Shown: piece by piece, positions 12,560 through 24,287 of the stretch
Numbering within the stretch: the first letter of the stretch is position 1
How the letters are laid out: each line of letters starts with the position of its first letter
From: Isoetes taiwanensis
Lineage: Eukaryota > Streptophyta > Lycopodiopsida > Isoetales > Isoetaceae
Direction: 5' to 3'
NCBI GenBank assembly: GCA_021234155.1
Contig: JAJEKV010000865.1
Coordinates: 1 to 64,000, forward strand
DNA length: 64,000 bases
Notes under the pieces: generated by a model
What the model was told of the DNA's origin: nothing
Seen by the model: only the letters and a program-made list of their open reading frames with translations
The model's database searches: none
Position numbers and translations under genes: made by a program

Positions 12560-12586
12560 TTATGGACTTGCGGAAAGTCCATATTT
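12560..12586. other. Inverted repeat near the right end of the 7.4-kb insertion
   Basis: TATGGACTT and AAGTCCATA face each other around a 5-base loop (GCGGA), giving a 9-bp perfect stem a few bases inside the insertion's right end. TGGACTT also appears near the left end (about 5225). It could be a subterminal hairpin of the mobile element. Confidence 0.5.
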
Positions 12587-12601
12587 AATGAAACTGTGCT
12601 T

Positions 12602-15097
12602 TAGTACTGGCTCCTCTCCATTCCCTCCTGCCATCTCTCTCCCCAGCACTAGCTCCTCTCCATCCTCTCTGGTCATTTCTCTCTCTGCGCTTAGTGTCGA
12701 CAATCATGTCATAACCCAAATGCTCCCCACATTCCCTATCTTCCCTTCTTGAGAGCTGATCAATCTCATAGTGCTCCTCATTTCTTTGCCTGACTCTATC
12801 TTCTCTTCGTGGCAAAACATCAAGATTGTCTTCTCGCCTCCCATGTTCATATCTTCTCCTCATCTCCATTGCATCTCCAAAATGTCTCTCGCCTCGTTGG
12901 TTCTCCACGGATGCGATTGAACCAAACTCTCGAGATCGAGTACCCTCCTCTCGGTTTGTTCCGCGTCTGCGGGATTCCCTCGGCGGGGGCGAGACCTTTC
13001 GATAATACACCAGCGGCGAGTTGGGACTCTAATGCCTGTGACCTCTCAATACCAACACGCCCGGAAGCTGGAACCAAGAGGGTGGCGAACATGGCTGCAA
13101 GCAATCGAGAAACAATGCCATCGGCTCATCTTCCGCTACCAAAGCCGTCATGGCAATAGGCCATTATATGGACCAGCTTTTGCGGTTTAGATTAACATGC
13201 AAATGATGATGCTCACATAGGTATACCATGCAAGTGTGCACCATGCACTTTCGAGCATCCACACATGCATGCATTCCTTTGGGGGCGCGACTTGTCTTTG
13301 TGCGTTATGCATGTGGAATTAGAGGATGAACCATAAGAGATCACTAAGAGCAAAGCCCGGAGCCTAATGCCGATACCAACCCTTCCTCGGCGTAGCCGGG
13401 GTTTAGAAACCACGGTGATCTTGAGCCGCGCGAGCTAATTCCCAAGGAAATTTACCCAAAGTGCCTCTCAGGTATTGGGAAAATTCAGCGAATGCATCCG
13501 GTGAGGTGTTTTGCCATAATGGAAATAACTTTTTTACGGCTCATAAAATGAGAAAATTTAAGCCGTTTTTGCGGTAGGGAGACTAAGACCTTTTCAAAGG
13601 CGGTATAAGGTCATATCAAGCGGAGTTGGATCTTTGACTTATAGTGTTTTTATCGTTTGTTTTGTGGATAACAAAATTAAAACAACACATCTTTGTGCAT
13701 TGCAACTCCTTGTTGGTTCTAGCAAAAGTAGGGGCATTGTCTACCTCAAACAAAAGCGTCGCCAATGTAATAAAATAAGGACCCTCCTTTAAGTTATGGG
13801 ACCCACGAGAACTTCAAGCATCCCTAGCGCGGACGTCTTAATGTGGTACATCCAATGATGAAAGATTCCTACTTGTATAAAATGCATGTGCACATTGTAA
13901 AGGCAAGATTTACGGATCACGAGTTTCATCAATTAGTAATGTTAGTCCGAGGCGACTTTTAGACCAAATTACTGGTCCATAATTCAATAGAACTTGTCCT
14001 TGTCTACCTTTTGCAGTCGTGGTAAAATTGGGTTTAAATCTCAGATAACGTTAAAATTACCATGGAACCGATGCCCAAGAAGTTACTAAACAAAGGACAA
14101 ATCACGACCCCCTTGCATGAGAAAATAAAGAAGTCGTTTTATGTGATTATGATCCGTTGTTCTATTACATTTGGCTCTATGCCATGGAACAATGCAATTT
14201 CTATGCCACTAGCAAGGGCGGATCCTTCTTGCCCTCCTCTCCCTCGCGTTAGGTATTCACTCTCCCTTCTCGTGTCGGCTTCACGTCCCATCCTCCTCTC
14301 TGGATCTTGGCGTTCACCTCTTCTAGTGTCCCTTTCCACTTCTCGACTTTCAAAGTCCCTAGTACTGGCTCCTCTCCATTCCCTCCTGCCATCTCTCTCC
14401 CCTGCACTAGCTCCTCTCCATCCTCTCGGTCATTTTTCTCTCTCTGCCCCTAGTGTGCGACAATCATGTCATAACCCAAATGCTCCCCCCGTTCCCTATC
14501 TTCCCTTCTTGAGAGCTGATCAATCTCATAGTGCTCCTCATTTCTTTGCACGACTCTATCTTCTCGCCATTGGCAAAACATCAAGATTGTCTTCTTGCCT
14601 CCCATGTTCATATCTTCTCCTCGTCTCCCTTTGCATCTCCAAAATGTCTCGCCTCGTTGGCTCTCCACGGATGCGATTGAACCAAACTCTGGATCGAGTA
14701 CCCTCCTCGGTTTGTTCCGTCTGCGGGATTCCCTCGGCGGGGGCGAGACCTTTTGGACACACCAGCGATGAGTTAGGACTCTAATGCCTGTGACCTCTCA
14801 ATACCAACACACATCGGGAAGAAGCTGGAACCAAGAGGGTGGTGAACATGGCTGCAAGCAATGCGAAACAATGCCATCGGCTCATCTTCTACCGCTACCA
14901 AGCACGTCATGGCAATAGGCCATTATATGGACACCACTTGCGGTTTAGATTAGCATGCAAATGATGATGCTCACATAGGTATACCATGCAAGTGTGCATG
15001 CACTCAAGCATCCACACATGCATGCATTCACTTGCATGGCGCCGGAATGGAGGGGGGGCACGACTTGTCTTTGTGCGTTATGCATGTGGAATTAGAG
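12602..15097 (+). repeat. ~1.75-kb satellite, forward array continued
   Basis: Same unit as 1-5193. The GGCCATTATATGGA anchor is at about 13159 and 14918 (period 1759). The array breaks off after ATGCATGTGGAATTAGAGG at about 15097, where unrelated sequence starts. Units here are 85-95% alike by eye, with many 1-4-base gaps. Confidence 0.9.
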
Positions 15098-15099
15098 GG

Positions 15100-16110
15100 T
15101 AGTGGCAGAAGGCAATGGTATGCAGAAGTCATTTCCGCCTGATATTATCAATAAGGTTAATCAATTTCTTCTTTACAATTCGGCACCAATGGCAAAATGG
15201 ATTGCTCGTTATGAGAACGCAAAGGAAGAAATGGAAGAAAAGAGGCATGAATGGACATAATAGACGAGCCCGTACCCTGATGGATATGAACCTTTGCCGG
15301 ACAAGATGGAAAGACAATGGATACTACAGGCTATGACCGATGCATATTACAAGGGGGAGTGTATTACAGCTACGGAATGGGCATACACAGAAGGTGTCAT
15401 GAAAAAGGTAGTTGCAACAAATTATGTTGATTTCGAAATCGAGTATTTTCTTTTGATGTTATTGTATCTATTGACATTAATGGTGCTTTTGACAGTATAT
15501 ATCTTACTCCTCGATATGGTGCCATGGGACCCACTATCGTGTGAGTTCTCTTGACATACACAGGAAGACTTGTAACTGCGGAGTCATGTCATCATTCACG
15601 ATGGAGTTTCAATCAAGTGTTACCGATCGTAATCTTCAGGAAGCCACCTGCGATTGGGTCGGGAAGTTAAAGACTATAATGGAGGTGGATGTTGGTGGCA
15701 ATTTCAAGACCTTCATATTCGATATCGATTGGTTTGACCTTCAATTAAGGGGGCGGGGCCTACGGTAAAGCATGATAGAACAAGTGGCTTTTTCATTTGT
15801 CAACTCTAGCAAGCGTACCACTGGTAGTGAGGCGCTTGTTCTTCGGACAAGCGTGAGCGAGGTACACACATATACATATCCAACTTCAAAATTTAGACCA
15901 TCAATATCAATCTCCGTCCGGCTTCTTTGACCAGATTTTTTTTTTACCCGTCGACAAGATCCAACATGGTGGTTTATCATACAAACTACAGGGGCGCCCA
16001 ATATTCCAAGGTGTTGTGCTAGAAGAGTCAATAGCGTGCGAAGAGCCCTCACGGCGAGATCAAGGCATTCAAACTCACGGGAAAAGCGAGCATCAAGAGG
16101 TTGGACCACC
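15100..16110 (+). pseudogene. CACTA (En/Spm)-like transposase C-terminal remnant
   Basis: Plus-strand reading in more than one frame. First comes WIARYENAKEEMEEKRHEW (about 15200), then MERQWILQAMTDAYYKGECI (about 15305), FSFDVIVSIDINGAFDSIYL (about 15447), HRKTCNCGV (about 15560), and GKLKTIMEVDVGGNFKTFIF ending in DIDWF (about 15665-15733). The last two blocks resemble the linker and DUF4216 region of plant CACTA transposases, whose pattern is RKTQNSGV ... YG.L..I.E(V/L)...G.FKV.LF.C.WF. From 15770 to 16110, frame-shifted SGFF and YTYPTSKF-type segments could be the rest of DUF4216. The catalytic transposase core is absent. The family call is inferred from motif pattern only. Confidence 0.5.
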
Positions 16111-16389
16111 ATTTGTCATGCGGCATCTTACACGAGCAATTCCACGAAATAAAGATGTACTTGACCATTTTGATACAAATGTTGGCAATGCTAACAATGG
16201 CGACTCTAGTTAAGCCTAGAGGAGGCGATCATTAAATTCTATATGCCTAATATTATGCACATCCTGGGTGCAATCCGCCGATAGGCTATGTCTATTGGAT
16301 GCCGTGTGCAATAAAAACCCATTCAATTCAATTCTTTTTCTCCCCCCCCCTTCTTTTTTGGTATACATTATATCGGAGGAAAAGAGCAG

Positions 16390-16830
16390 ATTGGAACATG
16401 GGCTCAAAAGAAGCCACATAGGCTCAAGCATTGTCCTAGACTTGAACATGCCACCTAGGCTCCAATGGAAGATCAAATATATGCCACATAAACTAGAGAA
16501 AAAAATACAACACATGACATCACAATGACATGTTGCCACCTAAAGCTCACATTACCGTGGCTAAAATATGCCACTTACATCAAACATGTCAACTAGGTTC
16601 AAACATGGCCGGGTGACTCAAACATGCGACACAGGATCAAGCGGGTCACATACTAAAATAAAATATTTTTGTATATGATGTCGCCAATAACAAAATACCA
16701 CGTGTAGGCGTTACATTTCCCTTAGAGTCGAACATGCCACCTAGGTTCAAACAAGCTTGTTAGGCTCAAGCATTTATATCTAGGCTCAAACATGCCCGAT
16801 TATCAAACATGTCACAACTAAAATAAAAAA
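16390..16830. repeat. Short dispersed repeats, CACTA subterminal type
   Basis: A motif like AGGCTCAAACATGCCACCT recurs in varied form about ten times, for example near 16434-16462, 16583-16600, 16604-16625, 16730-16752, 16772-16798 and 16803. Arrays of 10-20-bp subterminal repeats beside the transposase gene are characteristic of CACTA elements. No CACTA terminal inverted repeat was found. Confidence 0.55.
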
Positions 16831-16949
16831 TAATGTAAATGGCGTTAAGCTATAACAAAAATCGTCGCATCACGGCGTATCTGTAACGTCAAAAACTCAT
16901 TCTTAATTGGGTGAACATGAGTGGTCTTACAGCCCACGGTGGTCCCGAG

Positions 16950-19540
16950 GGGCAATGTCGGCGTTTTGAGTCCATTAGCGAGGGAGCCAAAGCCCGGTTC
17001 AGGAGAGGGCCAGGGGGAGAGAAATTGGGGCAAAGCGGCTTAGGGGGATTTTAGGGTCCTTGCTGCGGGTCAACACCCCCACTCCCCGTCAAGAATCCGG
17101 CGCCAAGGTCAGGCCAAATCGACAAGGAGGGCCTCGAAGCGTAAAACCCTATGGGTTGCGGGTTCTAGAAAGGTTTTTGCGTTTTGGGGGCGAGTCTTGG
17201 TCTAGCTGCCGATTAGGACTGGCTGAGGCTGCTTGGCCCAGAAAGCGAGCAAGAAGGCCCAGGAGGCAGGAGTTTGGGCTGTCCTCCTCCAGATGTGGCA
17301 AGTAGAAAGTCGGAGGCTTTTGCTGATGGCAAGACATTCATAAATTAAGTAATTCATGCATTATGCGAAAATAAATTCTGATTTTTGCCAGCTGGTTCTA
17401 ATTCATCTCGGCCTACACCCAATTTTTTGAATTTTGAGAGAGGCCTAGGTCAAAGGGTTAGCATTAGAGCGGTCGGGGCAGCCGTTGGGGCAGCAGCTGG
17501 CACCCTTCCCAAGTCAAAGCGAGGCCAGGACCTTGCGGGGATCCCCCTCACAGGGGAGAGTCCGGACGGGGAGGCCGGGATCAAAAAATTCGAGGAAGCC
17601 CTTCGGCGGCGCTTCCCCGGGGAGGCCGCTAATGACCCCAGATCCGGGCGGTTCCCCTATCCGGCCCAGTTGGATCCTCCGTTCGGGGGCCCCTCTTGGG
17701 AAGGCCCAAAGATTCAGTCGGTGCAGGAGAACTTGTCAAGCAGCGTCACGGAGTGCCGGCCTTGTCGTTCGAGGGCACCGGGGAGGCTCGGAATGGCAAA
17801 TCGACCACCTGCCAAATTCGTCAGGAATGGCGAAATTACCCTAGGGAGCAAGTTACAAGCTCGGTTTTGCAAAGAAAAGAAACACTCCGCCCTCCCGGCG
17901 GTATCCAGCATCCACATCCTAGGCCAATTGACTACGAGTGTGATGGGCGTGAGCTACTTTGGCGCTTCTTGGAGGTCGGGTGGTCGCCGGCCGGGGAACT
18001 TGGTCCCGAGGGCAATGTCGGCGTTCGAGTCTATTGGCGAGCCAAATCATGATTCAGGAGAGGGAGGTCGCCCGTCCGGTCCCGGGGGCCTTGGGGAGAG
18101 GAAATTGGGGCAAGCGGCTTCAGGGGGATTTTAGGGTCGTGCTCTGGCGTCAACCCCCCTCCCACGTCAAGTCCGGTGGCAAAGGTCGAGGCTGAATCGA
18201 CAAGGAGAGGGCCTCGGCGTAAACCACAGTGGGTTGCGGGTTCTAGAAGGGTTTGCGTTTTTGGGGCGAGTCTTGATGCATTGCAGTTGGGACTGGCAAG
18301 CTGGGCGAAGCTTGTGAACAAGAGGCCGGCGGAGCGGAGTTTGGGCATGTCCTCCTCCCGATGTGGCAAGTAGAAGTCGAGGGGGCAGCTTTGCATTGGC
18401 AAGACATTCATAAATTCGTAATTAATGCATTTATGCGAAAATAAATTCTGATTTTTTACCCGGTTGGATTCCTAATTCATCTCGGCCACGGCCCAATTTT
18501 TGGAATTTTAGGAGAAGGTCTAGGTCAAAGGGTTAGCATTAAAATGGTGGGCAGCGTTCACAGGGGCAACGGTGGCACCCTCCCCAAGTCAAGCGAGGCG
18601 GGGACCTTGCGGGGGGATCCCTCACAATAGGGAAGCTTCCGGACCCGGGGGGGCGGGGATCAAAAAAAAGTTCGAGGCAGCCCTTCTGGCGGCTCTCGGG
18701 GGCCGCCGCGCTAATGACCACCCTCCGGGCCGGTTCCCCTATCCGACCATTGGATCCTCCAGGGGCAAAGCGGCTTCGGGGGGGGATTTTAAGTGCGTGC
18801 TGCGGCGTCAACACCCCACTCCACATCAAGTCGCGGCACAATGTCGGCCGAATCAAGGAGGAGGGCCTCAAAGCGTAAACCACGTGGGTTGCGGGTTCTA
18901 GAATGGTTTGCGTTTTGGGGGCGAGTCTTGAATGCTGTTGCGATTGGGACTGGCGGCGAAACTGGGCGAGAACGGAGCAAAGGGAAGCGGCCGGACGGAG
19001 TTTGGCCTGTCCCCCTCCCGATGTGGCAAGTAGAAGTCGGTAGCTTTTGCGGTGGCAAGACATTCATAAATTCGTAATTAATGCATTATGCGAAAACAAA
19101 TTCTGATTTTTTGCCCGGCTAGATTCCTAATTCATCTCGGCACACAGCCCAATCTTGAATTTTTGGGAGAAAGGTCTAGGTCAAAGGGTTAGCATTAGAG
19201 CGGTCAGGGGCAGCCGGGTTCGCGAGAACAGTTGGCAGCACCTTCCCAAAGTCAAAGCGAGGCCGGGACCTTGCGGGGATCCCTCACAAGAAGGGAGAGT
19301 CAGGACCCGGGGCCCGAGATCAAAAAAGTTCAGTTTGGGGCTCCAGGGGGCGCCGCATAATGACCACCCTCACGGGCGGTTCCCTTATCGGCCGTTGGAT
19401 CCTCCGCCGGGGAGTCCCTGCCGGGAAGGCCCAAAAAAAGTCAGATCGGTCAGGAGAACTTGTCAAACTTGAGTCATCTGAGATCGGCCTTGTAGAAAGC
19501 CGCGGTTTTTTTCGTTAGACGCAGGGGAGGCTCGGAATGG
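16950..19540 (+). repeat. GC-rich ~1.07-kb tandem repeat (2.5 units)
   Basis: GGCAAGACATTCATAAATT recurs at about 17328, 18398 and 19054, with spacings of 1070 and 656; the last unit has an internal loss. Around it each unit repeats GATGTGGCAAGTAGAAGTCG, CCAAGTCAAAGCGAGGCC, GACCTTGCGGGGATCC and GGGTTGCGGGTTCTAGAA in order. The frames through it (up to 249 codons, 17385-18134) are not kept between units, so I do not call a gene. It may be the non-coding part of a retroelement. Confidence 0.75.
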
Positions 19541-19928
19541 CCTTGGCTGGCTGGACCTTGACTTGGGATTGACCTTGGTGGCTGGGCGTTATACTTGGTC
19601 TAAGATTGCATTGAGAATATAAGCATCATAACTACTAGAATGAAGATAAATGATTCAGAGAGAAAAGCAAAAGTCGGTTAATTGCGGGCGAGTCGGACAC
19701 TCATGTTGGCTAGACAACTTTGTTTACGGCTTGCGTGGAGCCTCCCTCACCGTCAGCGACCGCGGTTGCCTGATCTGGTTGGATCTCACCCGGGCAAGGG
19801 TGCTCTTCTCCATCCAAGGCGGTAACAAGAGTCTTTCAGGTAATATTTTTAGAGTTTTGCTCTTTGTCTAGATTTGGTTGCTTGTGATGATGGTTGTGTT
19901 TTGGTATCCGGGCATATGGATAGAAGAA
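19541..19928. other. Spacer with a short unidentified frame
   Basis: A 73-codon frame (19650-19871, plus strand) gives VSDRGCLIWLDLTRARVLFS, which I cannot assign. The stretch ends where a Helitron end begins. Nothing else is visible. Confidence 0.35.
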
Positions 19929-21838
19929 CTAGTAATGGTACCGACCGGATCCTAAAAAGCATAAGTCATGGAAGCTTTAATTTCTTTCTTTTTTATTCTC
20001 CCTTTTTTTCTAACCCGTTCTCCCTCCCTTTGCCTTCCCTTTCCCCTTTCCCTTTTTTTTCTTTCTTTTTTTCTTATCGACTTTTTCCTTCCTTTTTATC
20101 TTTCCCAGGCTCTTCCATTTTCCACTACTCTCTTTCCCTTTCCTTTTCCCCTTCCTCTTCCTTTTTCCTTTTCCTTTTCTCTTTCCGTTTCTCATGCATT
20201 TTTTCGTTCTCTTTTTGCTTACCTTTTCATGTGCCTTCGGGATCTTTCCCCACCCTCTTCCTCTTGATCAGTGAAAAATCTCTTTCCCATTTCTCTCCTC
20301 TTTTCCTCATGCTCTTTTTGCTTTCCCTTCGGTAGGCGGCGCTTTCCCTTGGGCTTTCAACTTTCCATTCCCTTTTCATACTTTCCAAACATTTTGCGGA
20401 TGTTCCCTTTTTTCCTTTTCCTTTCTCTTTCCCCCTTCCTTTTACATTTTTCCCTTTTCCGTTCCTTTCGCTTTTCATATGCCTCTTTCCCCATCTTCTT
20501 CCCCCCTTTTCCCCTTTGAACTTTCTCCCTTTCTTTGTTTCTTTTTTTTTTTCTTTTCCCTTTTGAATCCTCTTTTTCCCTTTCTTTCTTCTTTCCTCAC
20601 CCTTTTCCCTCTTCCCTTTTTTCGGAGGGTGCCCTTTTCTCCTTCCTCTTTTTCCTATTCCTTGCTCCCCTACCCTTTGTCTATTCTAATTCCCCCACCT
20701 TTTTTCCTCATTTTTCCATAATTTTCCCTCTTCCTTTCATGATGCTCTTTTGCTTTCCTTTTTCTCTTTCTTCACCCTTTCTCTTTTTAGGCCCTTTCGT
20801 TTTTCTCTTTCTAGTTCCCTTTTCCCAAGTTCTCTTTTTCCCTTTTCCCCTCTCTTTTCCTTTTTACTTTTCTTTTTCCCATAGACTTTTGCAACCTTTT
20901 CTTATTTTCCATTACCTTTTCTCCTTTTCCTCATGCTTTACTTCTTACCCTTCATGATTGCTCTTTTTGGTTCCCTTTCCCCCCGCCTATTCTATTCTTT
21001 TTTCTATTTTCTTTTATCTTTCCATTTTCCTTTTCCTTCTCTTTCCTTTTTTCCTCTTTACCTTTTCCTTTATTCCTTTTCCTTTTCCTTTTTCCCTTTT
21101 CCTTTTTCCTTTCATCGTTTTTCCTTTTCCCTTCTCCCTCTTCCTTTTTCTTTTTCCCTTTTCCCTTTCATCGTTTTCCTTTTCCCTTCCCCTCTTCCTT
21201 TTTTTTTCATCGTTTTTTCCTTGCATGGTTTCCCTTCCCCTCTTCCTTTTCCCTTTTCCCTTTTCCTTTCATCGTTTTCCTTTTCCTTTTCCTTTTTCCC
21301 TTTTCCCTTTCATCGTTTTCCTTTTCCCTTCCCTTTTCCTTTTTCCTTTTCCCTTTTTCCCTTTCATCATTTTCCTTTTCCCTTCCCTTTTGGTTTCCCT
21401 TTTCCCTTTTCCCTTTCATCGTTTTCCTTTTTCCGTCCCCTTTTCCTTTTCCTTTTCCTTTCCCCTTTTCCGTTTTCCATTTTCCTTTTTCGTTTTCCCT
21501 TTTCCTTTCATCTTTTTTCCTTTTCCTTCCCTTTTCCTTTTAGTTTTTCCCTTTCATAGTTTTCCCTTTTACCTTTCATGATTTTCCTTTTCCCAATGGA
21601 GGCGAGGTTTTCCCTTTTCCCTTTCCCTTTCAATCGTTTTCCTTTTCCCTTCCCCTTCCCTTCCCCTTTTCCCTTTTCCCTTTTCCCTTTTCACTTTTCC
21701 TTTTTCTTTTTCCTTTCATATTGAAAATATAGTCAAAGAAAAATTTTAGTTAAGACATGAATCATCTCCACCATTGGTCAATCAAATCCTCCCGAAGATT
21801 TGGTCGCGGTCCATTTACCTAAACATTATAATATAAGA
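19929..21838 (-). mobile_element. Helitron A: non-autonomous, polypyrimidine on plus strand
   Basis: Read on the minus strand it begins TCTTATATTATAATGTTTAG (right end, 21838) and ends ...ACCATTACTAG (left end, CTAG at 19929-19932). It is flanked by A (19928) and T (21839), the expected A|T target. The GCATAAGT motif that lies just inside the 3' hairpin of other copies is present at about 19959, but the hairpin itself is replaced by other bases. The interior is almost only C and T on the plus strand. Confidence 0.75.
19976..21718. repeat. 1.7-kb homopyrimidine-rich tract (in Helitron A)
   Basis: Runs of CCCTTTTCC and TTTTCCTTTTCC with scattered ATG, CATCG and GG interruptions. Between about 21100 and 21600 a near-regular 50-90-bp motif TTTCATCGTTTTCCTTTTCCC repeats, showing local tandem growth. 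Several long open frames (up to 208 codons, Phe/Ser/Pro/Leu only) are by-products of composition. Confidence 0.95.
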
Positions 21839-22109
21839 TGGAATGTTCAGCCGGATCCTAAAGCTATTTGACATGGATGGCATAACTAACTTGTAATGAA
21901 GTGGAGGAGGATGAAACAATTGTACCTTGATGAAAAGATTGCTTCATAGTTTCCAGTGTGGAATTTTTTTTTTTAATGTGATCCGACCCTTGCCCCCACG
22001 GTCAAAGACTTGCATTTTTCATGCACATTCTTTTAGTTATGCGGATTTATTGCATAAATGCTTCATAAATTCTCAGTGTAGCATGGAATGGAATATAATT
22101 ATGTTTTTT

Positions 22110-22510
22110 GTCAGTGGCTTCGGGATCATCGCGCCGGTTCCAGGAAAATTCCAAAATTATCCCGCGGATAAACCCAATCGGACCAAAGCGTTGGGGTAAA
22201 AGGGTCAGGATAAGTTCGTTTGGCAAATGGACTGGTACCCTTCCCAAAGTCAAACAAGGCCGGGACTTTGAGCGAGCCACCTCACTAGATTGATCCGTCT
22301 CGGAGGCGGACCAAAAAAGTTTTACAATGCGCACATCACATTTTATACAAGAGGGGAATATGCTAATGATTGGATCTCCCAAATTTCGGTTCCACTATCA
22401 GGCCGATTTGAATCCTCCGTTCAAGGGACCGACTCGAGCAGGACCAAAAAAAATCAAGATCGGTCGGGAGGAACAATGCCCTTGAAGCGTCTGCGGCGAC
22501 CATCCCGGTA
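22110..22510 (+). repeat. Diverged copy of the GC-rich repeat family
   Basis: CTGGTACCCTTCCCAAAGTC followed by AAACAAGGCCGGGACTTTG parallels CTGGCACCCTTCCCAAGTCA / AGCGAGGCCAGGACCTTG at about 17499. The downstream GATCCG..., CAAAAAAGTT and TTGAATCCTCCGTTC stretches (22290-22430) also align in order with the 17580-17690 segment. It is more diverged than the three units at 17-19.5 kb. The preceding 21839-22109 and the following 22511-22627 hold nothing I recognise. Confidence 0.55.
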
Positions 22511-22627
22511 GCGGCGATTGCGGCTCATACAAATAATTGTTCTTTTCATGATGATATTTCTGAAAACCAACTTCACATTCTGGTAGATATATTTAGGCCA
22601 CTAAAATTTTTGCTGGTAGTAATTTAA

Positions 22628-24287
22628 TTGAAAAGGTCTTGATTCTTCTATCAAATGCCGGGGAATTTTTCTAAATAAGCCGAGAAAAAAGTTATTTCCA
22701 TTATGGAAAAACACCTTGCCTCGGATGCATTAGCGTAATTTTCCTAATCGGAGGGAGGCACTTGGGTAAATTTCCTTGGGAATTATCTCGTGTGGTTCAA
22801 GATCACTGTGTTTCTAAACCTTGGCTACGTGAGGAAGGGTTGGCTTGCATTAGGTCGGCCTGCTCTTAATGATCTCTTACGGTTCATCCTCTCTCCATTC
22901 GACAATTCCACATGCATAACGCACAAAGACAAGTCGTGCCTCCCTCCATTCGGTGCCATGCAAGTGAATGCATGCGTAATGTGGATGCTCAAATGCATGG
23001 TGCACACTTGCATGGTATACCTATGTGAGCATCATCATTTGCATGCTAATCTAAAAGCGCAAAAGTGGTGTCCATATAATGGCCTATTGCCATGATGGTT
23101 GTAGTAGCGACAAGATGAGCAGATGGCATTGTTTCTCGCATTGCTTGCAGCCATGTTCGCCACCCTCTTGGTTCCGGTTTCTTCTTCGATGTGTTGGTAT
23201 TGAGAGGCCGAGGCATTAAGTCGACTTCGTTGTTGGTGTGTGCGGAAAGGTCTCGTCCACTGTCGAGGAATCCCGTAGGCGTGAACAAAGCGAGGAATTA
23301 CTTTTCGATCTCGAGAGTTTGGTTCAATCGCATCGGGGAGAGCCAGCGAGGCGAGACATTTTGGAGATGCAATGGAGGCGAGGAGAAGATATGAACATGG
23401 GAGGCAAAGAAGACAATCTTGATGTTTTGCCACGAAGAAGATAGAGTCGGGGCAAAAAATGAGGAGCACTATGAGATTGATCAGCTCTCAAGAAGGGAAG
23501 ATAGGGGAGCGTAGGGGAGCATTTGGGTTATGACATGATTATCGACACTAAGCGAGAGAAATGACCCGGAGAGGATGGAAGGAGCTAGTCTTTGAGGGAG
23601 AGATGGAAGGAGGGAATGGAGAGGAACCCGATTACTAGGGACTTTGAAAGTCGAGAAGTGGAAAGGGACACTAGAAAGAGGTGAACACCAAGATCAGGGA
23701 GAGGAGGATGGGGCGTGAAGCCCGGCGAAAGAAGGGAGGCGAATCTGAATCACGAGGAGAGGAGGGCAAGAAGGATCCGGCCCTTGCTAGTGGCATAGAA
23801 ATTGCATTGTTCCATGGCATAGAGCCAAATGTAAAAGAACAACGGATCATAATCACATAAAACGACTTCTTTATTTTCTCATGTAGTGGGGTTCGCATTT
23901 GTCCTTTGTTTAGTAGCTTCTTGCACATCGGTTCCATGGTAATTTTAACGTTATCTGGATTTAAACCCAATTTTACCACGATCGTAAAAGGTAGTCAAGG
24001 ATAAGTTCTATTGAATTATGGACTAGTAATTTGGTCTCAAAGTCGTCTCTGGACGAACATTACTAGTTGATGAAACTCGTGATCCAGAAATCTTGCTTTT
24101 ACAATGCGCATATGCATTTTATATTAGTAGGAATCTTTCATCATTGGATGTACCACATTAAGACGTCCGGCGCTTGTGGACAGTTGAAGTTCTCGTGGTC
24201 CGATAACTTAAAGGAGGGTCCTTATTTTTGTACATTGGCATGACGTTTTGTTTGAGGTAGACAATGCCCCTACTTTTTGCTAGAACC
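22628..24287 (-). repeat. ~1.75-kb satellite, reverse array, first unit
   Basis: The satellite reappears in reverse orientation. It starts diverged at TTGAAAAGGTCTT (22630) and passes TCCATATAATGGCC at about 23071 and TTCCATGGCATAGAGCCAAA at about 23811. It breaks at GCTAGAACCA (24287), where the next Helitron tract starts. This orientation is opposite to 1-15097. Confidence 0.88.

Larger units (their letters stand above)
5194..12601. mobile_element. 7.4-kb composite insertion splitting one satellite unit
   Basis: The satellite stops after CTTTCAAAGTCC (5193) and resumes at TAGTACTGGCTCC (12602). An uninterrupted copy at about 14350 reads CTTTCAAAGTCCCTAGTACT, so the two sides join almost exactly. 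The satellite remaining on each side of the split adds to one unit (about 1771 bp). Inside the ends, the left begins GTTTCATTCTTTTGGAC and the right, read in reverse, begins GTTTCATTAAATATGGAC, a possible imperfect terminal inverted repeat. I see no clear target duplication. The contents (LINE remnant, minisatellite, HSP70 fragment) point to a composite of several events. Confidence 0.6.

Noticed and set aside
1-15097. CRISPR-like array from regular repeats
   Set aside because: Repeats are ~1.75 kb and contiguous, without short unique spacers; the sequence is eukaryotic.
17150-17180. tRNA-like GGGTTGCGGGTTCTAGAA stretch
   Set aside because: Resembles a T-arm only; no acceptor, D-arm or anticodon arm can be placed around it.
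17385-18134. 249-codon GC-rich frame
   Set aside because: The neighbouring repeat units break it at different positions; high GC makes long frames likely by chance.
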